Source: CAWATZ01 sp963784995 (lineage in GTDB: Bacteria; Planctomycetota; Planctomycetia; Gemmatales; Gemmataceae). From it: 64,000 nucleotides of DNA. Each line of letters begins with the position of its first letter. The first letter of the stretch is position 1. Below are positions 12,001-21,000 of this stretch, piece after piece. A program made the position numbers and the translations under genes. Under the pieces are notes generated by a model. The model saw only the letters and a list, made by a program, of their open reading frames with translations, was not told the DNA's origin and ran no database searches. The DNA is taken from assembly GCA_963784995.1 (NCBI GenBank), contig CAWATZ010000014.1:62001-126000 (forward strand), given 5' to 3'.

Positions 12001-15000
12001 GCCACCGCCCGCGGCGGTCGTGTCGATGAGGAAGCTGCCCAGGCTGCCCTGTTGGGTGCCGACGTTGACCGTATCGTTGCCGTCGCCGGTATTGATAGTG
12101 AAGGTGGAGCTGTGGCCGCCATTGCTGCCCTGTTCGCGCTGGGTGCCGTAAACATTGAAGGTATTGTTGCCCTGGCCCCCGTTGAGTACGACCGTCTCGA
12201 AACGCTGGAATGACACCGATACGGGCGTGCCAGTGCTCGTCAACGTCGAAGGTATTGTCACGGTGGTGGTGTCGGGCGTGGTGTTGGTGTTATCGCTGAC
12301 CATCCAGGTCTGAGCGGTGGCGTCGCTCTGGTCGTCAAAGGCGATCTCGTTGCCGGCCAGCGCGACCTGGCCATTTTCAGCCTGGCCGTAAAGGGTCAGG
12401 TTGCCTTGCAGAGCAGCCAGCGACCCCGTCCCGGCGCTTCCCTCGGCCGTGCCCAGGTAGACCGTGTTGAGACCAGCGCCGGCATAGATCGCGGTGTTCG
12501 TGCCCGCCACGGTGCTGGGCACGTAGAAGGTGTTGCCGAAGGGGCCGAGGTCGAGTTGGACATTCGCGACCTGGGTCATTGCGATCGAGCCGGCCATGCC
12601 CAGGCCGGTTACCGTGTTGTTCTGAAGTTGCCCGATGCGCGAGGCAGCGCTGAAATCGCCGCCGCTGGCATCGACGAGGACGGTGTCGGCGCCGCCCGCT
12701 GCTCCCTGGATGTTCAAAGGCCCGGCAACGTAAGCGACGTCGTCGGTCTGGGCGGGGTTCAAGCCGCTCACGGTTGAGCCTACCGTGATGGAATCGCTGC
12801 CCGATCCGGCATAGATGTTGGTCGTGCCGCTGCCATAGGTGCTATCGACGTTGAACGTTTGGGTGCCAGTGCCCAGGTAGACGTTGACCTGCTGCACGCT
12901 GCTGGTAATGGTTTCGATGCCGTCCTGGATGCCGCGCTGGCCGTAGTAGACCACGGCGGGATCTTCGTTGCTGGTCGTCGAATTGAAGCCGGCGCCGAAG
13001 ACGTCGTTGTGTACGCTGCGGAGCGTGGTGTTGTACCCCATGCCCATGCCGCTGATGCCGATGGCGGTCAATTGGTTCAAAAATTGGCCGCCTGGCGCGG
13101 CGTTGCCGTACACGTTGAGCGTATTGGCGCCCCCCGTGCCGAAGACGCCCAGAATGCCGTCGATCTGACTCAGGTCGTGAGTCGTGGCATCGCCGACGTT
13201 GAAGGTGTTGGCCCCCGTTCCGCCGTAGACGAAAGCCGCGACGTTGTCACTGACGCCTGTGACGTTCAGGGTGTTGCTGCCGTTGCCCAGCAGCAGGGTC
13301 AGCAACGCCCCGCCGCCCGTGGTGTTGATGCTGATTCCGTTAGCGTTCCTAACACCCAGCCCAGTGATGGTGTTAATCTTGGTGCTGTCGTTACTGGTCA
13401 TGGTGCCGGTCATTGCCGCGGTGCTGCCGGCGGCACTGATGTAGATCTCATCGGTGGTGCCGCCGTTGCCCCCTGGGCCGGTATCGATCGTCAGATCGCC
13501 CATGTTGGTCAGCGAGCCGGCGAGGACGTCCAGGGGATTGATGTCCGTGTCGTCGTAATAGCCGCCATTGGCAGTGCCGACGGTGATAAATGTTCCTGCT
13601 GAGCCGGTCAGCGTCGGCGTGGCTGTGAACGCCTGGCCGTCCGTCCGGCTGATGATCAGCTCCATCCCACCCGCGCTGACGCTGGCGTTGTAGCCGGGGA
13701 TCGGGGAGGACGGGCTGTTGATGAGCGCGGCCAGCGCCGTGGCCACATTCTGCAAAGTCGCTCCACTGCTGGGGACGGTGTAGCTATAGTGTGAGACCTG
13801 GCTGAGCGAGCTGGTCACCGACAGATCTGCGGTTGTAACCGACGGCGTCAGTTGAATCGGCGTGGTGGGCGTGCCGATGTTTGCCAGCTGGATCAGGTTG
13901 GGCTTGGAGGAATCGGGAACGATGACGGTGTAGGTAGTGCCGCTGACCAGGCCGCCCACCGGCGCGGCCGACAGCGTTTGGTCGTTCGAGCCAGTCGCCG
14001 GAGAGGCAAATTGCAGCGCCGTGCCTGCAACAGCGTCGTTATAGGAATCAGCCAGCTTGAACGTGTCGGAGGTCAGGCGGATCGCATAGTAGGTCGTACC
14101 CGGCTGCAAGGTGCCACCGCTGGCGAGCGGCAACGGCGTCGTGGCTTGATAAAGGAGCGCTTCACCGGTGGTAAAGCCATGCCCGTTGAGCGTGATGGTA
14201 GTGTTGTCGCTGTTGACGGCGGCGGGCGTAAACGTCTGGGTCGGCGTTGTATAGGTGACCTCCTCGCCTGAGGTCAGACCACTGCTGGGGCCGACGTTGA
14301 TGGTGTTGGCGGTGAGAGCGCCCGTCACGGCCGACACGCCAACCTTCGTCACCGCGGGGTCCTCACTCACCCTGCTGAGCGTGATTGGCACTCCACGATC
14401 GCCGGCCGCCGTGGACGGCGTCAACACAATAGCAGAGCCGGTCGCCGGATTTTCCAGCTGGATCAGGTTGGGATGGTTGGTCGGATCGGGAACGAGGACG
14501 GAATACGTGGTGCCGCTGGTGAGGCCGCCCACCGGTACGGCAGTCAGTGTTTGGACGCTCGATACTGTCGCCGGGGAGGCAAATTGCAGGGTGTTGCCTG
14601 CAAGGGCGTCTGCATTGGAGTCAGCCAGCTCAAACGAGTTGGCATCCACCTGGATCGCATAGTAGATCGTGTCCCGCTGCAAGGTGCCGCCGTTGGCAAG
14701 CGGCAACAGCGTCGTGGCCTGGTAAAGGAGCGCCTCGCCGGTGGCAAATCCGTGCCCGGCGAGCGTGACGGTCGTGTTGGCGCCCTTAACGTCCGCGGGC
14801 GTAAACGTCTGGCTGAGACCGCCCACCGGTGTTAGTGTTTGGTCGTTCGATCCTGTCACCGAGGAGGCAAATTGCAGGGGGTTGTCTGCAAGGGCGTCTG
14901 CATTGGAGTCAGCCAGCTCGAACGTGTTGGGATCCACCCGGATCGCATAATAGGGCGCGCCCGGCGTCAAGGTGCCGCCCCCGGCGAGCGGCAACGGCGT

Positions 15001-18000
15001 CGTGGCTTGATAAAGCAGCTTCTCGCCCGTGGTAAAGCCATGCCCGACGAGCGTGATGAGAGTGTTGTTGCTGTTGACGGCGGCAGGCGTAAACGTCTGG
15101 CTCGGCGTCGTATAGGTGACCTGAGAGCCCGCGCTCAGACCACTGCCGGAGCCGACGTTGATGGTGTTGGCCGCAAGATTGCCCGTCACGGACGAGGCAT
15201 TGAACGTCGTGGCATTGGCCGCGGTCACGCCATTCAGGGTGAGCTGGTAGACTTCCCCTGCGGTGGGCGTCCCGGTCAATTCCAGTACCTGGCTGGAAGG
15301 TGAGCTGCTGCCGACCGTGAACAGGGCACGCGAGGCGTTCTGGGCCACGTAGATGCGCTCTGCCCCGGGGGCTTCGGCCACCGTCGTGGGGCCGGCCACC
15401 GCATCGATGAAGATGCGGTCATCGCCGCCCCCGCCGGTGATGGTCGTCACGTAGGCGGTGGTGGCCCCTGCCGGAGTCGCGTTGATCCCGGCCGGGTTGA
15501 GGAGTTCGATGTAATCGACGTTGGTCTGGCTGTCGCTATTGACGGCCACGGTGGGGGCCTGCAGGTTGCCCGTAATGGCGATGATGGCCCCGGTGGCGTT
15601 GGGAGCAAACGCCGACGACGAATAATTATTGTCATACGACGGGAAGCCGTTATTCTGGCTGTAATCCCCCTCGACCAGGACGCTCGTGCCGGCGGTAATC
15701 GAGGTGCCGGCCGGCACCGTGACGTTGTCGCCGGCATAAACCGAGACGTTGCCCTTGGGGGCGGCAATCTGGCCGACGGTGATTGCAATGCTCGGGACCA
15801 GGGGGCTGCCGGAGGGCAGCAGGTTCAAATCCTGGCCGGTCAGCACCGAGTCATGCACCAGCAGGGACACGTTGCCGCTTGTCGAGTTGACGCCGAGCAC
15901 GTTGAGAGCACCGCTGGTCTCCATGAGATCGATGTCGCCGCCGGCCTGGGCGACCAGGCTGCCGGTGCCGGGGGCAAACGTCTGAATCTGGAAACCGTCG
16001 TCCGGGTGCTGCCCGGTGCCCGCCCCCAGGATCTCGATGGGGTAGGTGGATGAGCCAATCGTGCCGCCGGTGCTCGTGGCCTGGAGGTCGATGTTCCGCC
16101 CCTGGATGTTGGTTGTCAGGGGATGTTTGAACTGCATACCCACAACCGCCGCGTTGAGAATCGAGCCCTGCTGGGCAATCAAGACGACGTCCGAGACCTG
16201 CGACAGCACCTTATCGACGTTCAGGTTGCCCGAGGTCGCGCTCAGGTAGACACCCAGTTTGGCGAGGGCGGTCAATACGCCCGTCGATACGATCTGGAGC
16301 AATTCGGACAGGAGGCTACCTGAGCCAATGCTCCCGTCGAGAGCAGTGAACGTGACGTTGTTGCCGTAGACCCAGGGGGGGGTTCCCGCGAGAGGCGGAG
16401 TGTTGACCGCCGCGACAATGGAACCATTTTCCGCCGTGAGGGCCACGTCGCCCGTGTCGGACTTCACGAGAGCGACGTTGAAATCGCCGGTGGTCTCGTC
16501 CAGCGTAATGTCGCCGCTGACGTGGGCATAAATCTGCCCAGGGGTGCTCGTCTGTGAAGTAACACCAACCGTGGCGGTGCTTCCCTGCGGCGGCGGAGTG
16601 GCGTTGATGGTGATGTTGCCGCCGGCGACGAGCTTGTCGAACTGGAAGGTGACGGAAACCAGCGTGGACTGCGTGTAATCCGGGAAGGCGTGCGGATCAG
16701 GCGGCGCGGTGCTGTTGATCTTGGTCGGAGAACCGGTGCTGGAACCGATGTTATCGACGCGAAACGCATAGACGGAAACGGCAGGCAATGGGGCGTCATC
16801 CTCGACGATTGGTTCCAGCAAGAGGTTGATTTGACCCGGCGTCTGAATCACGCCCCCCAGGAAGGTCGGAACTGTCCCTGGGGGGAGCGCCTCACGCAGC
16901 ACTCCGGTGAGGTCAAGAAAGACATCTGCCCCCGCCGTGACATTCAGGCCAGTCTGGGCATACGGCAGGACAAGGTCCACGCTCAAGCGGTTGGTGCTGG
17001 TGCCGACCGAACCGCCGGCCGTCACGTCAAGGGTCCGGGTCCAGATCGTGGGAACGTACGTCGAAGTGCTGCCGTTCAGGACGCTGCCATGTCTCGCGAT
17101 AATTGTCGTGGTGCCGACCGGGTTATAAATCGAGTACCCCAGAGAGGATCCCGAAGGGGCTCCCGGCACCTGACTCGGCGCGTTGAGCACCACGTTGCCG
17201 GTCCCTTCATCGTCGATCGTGACGTTGGTGGGGGGAACCGTGTTATCGACCGCGGCAGTGAATCCCGACGTGCTAGCCGCATTGAGATCAAGGGTCGGAT
17301 GCACGTTGGGATTTGCCGTCTGGATGCCATTGATGACCAGAATCTTGTTCGAGTAATTCGTGATGGTGATGGTATCGAAGGCTGCCGCAGCGCTGAGCGT
17401 GCCACTACCCTCGATCACTCCCCCCGGGGCCGAGAAGGTTATGGCGTTGGACAGATTATCGCTGTTGCTGATCGGATCAACGGAGATGGTTGAGCCGGTA
17501 ATGTTGCCTGTCGTTTGGCCGCCGTTGACAGAGACACCGACCGCCTGGGTAATTGCTCCATTGGCGTTGACCACGAGGACCGGATCCGACTGCACTGCGG
17601 CATCGCCGTTCCAGTTGAGTATGGGCTGGGGATTGATGCTGCCACCCGTGTTGCTCGTGCCGCTGTTGCGTGCGCCATCGTAGTAGGCATTGGAAGTTTG
17701 CTGAGAGGAAGGGGTCTGATCCGTGGCATTGATGCTGCTCTTGCCCCCGGACACGTGGGACCCGGTATCGGCGTTGACCGTGGCCGTGCTCTGATAGGTG
17801 ATGTCCGCATCGGACTCCGGGTAGCCAATTAGGGTGTAGATGTTGGCGGTCGCCTGCGATGTGAGACTGACGTTCTCATTAAGGGCTCTGATGTTGACCG
17901 TGGTGCCGGACACAGTCGAATTACTTTCCAGATGGACCTGGGTGTTGTCATTAATCGCCATCTCCGACTTGGCCGTGGCCCCCGCACCGACCCCTCCCGA

Positions 18001-21000
18001 ACTCTCGCTGGCCGTGTCGGTCAGGTTGAGGCCGGTCACGGTGGCGCCGACGGTGACCGTGTTCCCCTGGAGCAGTGCACCCGAGTCGATCGTGGTTTTC
18101 GTTGTCGCCGGTGTCGGTGTGGAGGAAGAGCCCACGTTCAGCGTGGTCGTGTTGGTCGCCGTGGAAACCAATAACGACCCCTCGGCGACCGACGAGGTGG
18201 CGCTCGCCGTGTCGTTGCTGAAGGACTCGACATCCAGGGTCCCCTGGGCGTCGAGCTTTGCGGAGTCGCCAATCTCGACCGTTGAGGAATGGGAAACAGT
18301 GCTGGACACGTTGGCGGCACCAAAGGCGAAGAGCCCGCTGCCGCCGTCGCTGGTGGCCTGCGTCTGCGAGTTGGAGGAGGTCGTCGATTTCACGGTGATG
18401 TTCCCGGTCGCATCGAGGACGTCATTAGCGTCGATGTTCAGGGTGCTTTTTGGCGTCACGGTCACAGTTGAATTGGAAACGCCCACCTGCAACAGGAGGG
18501 CGCCGCCCCCGCCGGTAGCGACGGAGGCCACGTCGCCCATCGCATCCGATTCAACGTCGATGTTGGCGGCATTCATGACGACAGACTTCTCGACGGTGGT
18601 CATGACGGACGGCGTCCCCGTGACGCTAGCCGAGACCGACGCGATCTGAAGCAAACCGCCGCCGCCGCCGGAGGCGCTGGCGATCGAGACTCCGCTTCCC
18701 GGGGTGTGCGCCAGCGATGCCGCGCCGCCGACCCCCTCCAACGTCTGGGTCCCCGACCCAACTGAAGTCAGCTTCAGCACCAGGGTTTGCGTCCCCGTCC
18801 CCTGACTGGTTGGGATGATTCCTGTCGGCTGCAGGGTGCTGGTGCCGGTCAACGCCGCACTTGAAGTCAGCGTGACGGTGTCCGTGCCGGCCGAGTCGGT
18901 GGCGAGCTGGAAGCTGTTGCCACTTATGCCGGTGACGTAATAGGTCGCGCCGTCGCTCAGGCCGCCAATCGGCTGATTGGCGACATTGCGGAGCGTATTG
19001 GACACGGAAGCATCGGCGGCTGCTGTCGATGGGTTCAGAGCGATTGGCGTGGTGGGTTGCGCCATGGTTGCCAGCTGGATCAAGTTGGGATGGGTCGGAT
19101 CGGGAACGAGGACGACGTACTTGGTGCCGCTCGTGAGGCCGGCCAGCGGCGCAGCGGTCAGGGTGCCCGAGGCGGTCGTCTGCATGGCGGTAAATACCAG
19201 GGGATGCGGCACGGCCGCCGTTGCGTCAGCCAGCGTTGCCGCTAGCTCCAGCGTGTTGGCGTCAACTCGGATCGCATAATAGGTGCCAGCCGTCAGGTTT
19301 TGAGCGGTGTTGTAATTCTGCAGGGGCGGCGAACCCGGCTGATAATAGAGAGTTTCGCCCGTGGTAAACCCATGCCCTGGGATTGAGATCTGGCTGCCAT
19401 TCACGTTGGCACTGGTGAACGTCTGGCTCGGAGTCGTGTAGATGACCTTGTCGCCCGCGATCAGCCCGCTGCTGGCACCGGCGTCGATCGTGTTGTTGGA
19501 GACGTTCGACAGGTCAAACGAGCTTGCCGCCGGCGCCTGGTAGGTGACGGCCTCGCCTTTAGTAAAGCCGTTTTTCAAAATCGTGATCGTGTTGGTGCTG
19601 CTGTTTTCGTTGACGGCTGCCCCGGTAAAGCTCTGCGCTTTAGGCAACGGCGTATTTGCCGGGTAAAGGGTAATGGTTTGCGGGTCGATCACGTTGACGA
19701 CGTAGGTCTGGCCGTTGACCAGGCCGCCGACCGGTGTTCCCATAGCCGGAGTCGAGAACGACAGCGAAGCACTGGCGTTGGCGGTGACGCCGGTCCCCGT
19801 GTTGAGGGAGATGGACGTCGGCGACAGGATGCTGGCGATCACGTAAGACCCGCCGGTCAGATTGGTCCCGGTGACGGTCATGCCGACACTCAGGTTGCTC
19901 GTGGAGGACAGGCCAGTGATGGTGCTGTTGCCCGCCGCGGTCACGCCGGTCAAACTGACCGTTGTTCCTGCCGGTGCCTCGTAGACCACCTGGTCGCCGG
20001 TCTGGAAATTGTCGGGAGCGGCAAAATGGATGGTGCCCGTTGCGGTGTTCACAGCCGGAGTTGAGAACGTCAGCGAAGCATTGGGGTCGGCGTTGACGCC
20101 GGTCGCCGTGCTGAGTTCGATGGACGTGGGCGACAGGATGTTTTGGATGGTGTAAGACGCGCCGGTCAGATCTTTCCCCGTGACGGTCGCGCCCACGGTG
20201 AGGCTGCTCGTGGAAGCCAGGCCGGTGATGTCGGCGTTGTTCGCAGTGGTCACGCCGGTCAATACCGTGGGCGTGCCAAACGTCGCGCCAAGGCTGAGTA
20301 CCTTTGGCGTGGTAGGATCGGCAATCACGCTGTATTGCCGGGAACTGCCGAGATTGCCGATGGCGGTGTTGCCGCTCCCCGGAAGATAGGTAACCGTGTC
20401 TCCCGTTTGCAGGCCCGAGTTGCCGTTGAGCGTGATCGTGTTGTTTGTGGTGTTGACGGCGGTCGCAGCATTGAACGTGCCATCCGAAAGGAGCGGAGGC
20501 GCAAACGTAAGCGAAGCGTTGGAGTCCCCGGTGATGCCCGCTCCCGTGTTGAGGGTGATCGACGTTGCCGAGGGGATGCTCTGGATCACGTAGGGCCCGC
20601 CGGTCAAATCGGTCCCGGTGACGGCCATGCCGTCACTGAGGTTGCTCGTGGAAGACAGGCCGGTGATGGTGCTGCTGCCCGTCGAGGTCACGCCGCTCAG
20701 GACTGTGCTCAGGCCATGCTTCGCATCGACGGTGATGGTTCCCCCCGCGTTCAGGTTCGCACTGGTCGCGACGTCGGACGACACATTCGGGTTCAGAGTG
20801 TCCACGGCGTTCTGAGCGGAGATGTTGAGCACTCCGCCGCTCCCGCTGGTGTCGGTGGTGTCCGCGTCCGCCGTGTCGATGGCATGAACTCCGATGTTGT
20901 TGGTGACCTGGACCGTTCCGCCGATGTTGGCCTTGACGGTCGGGTCCGCCTTCGCGGTGACGTTGACAACTCCCACCTGGATGAGGCCGCCGCCGCCGCC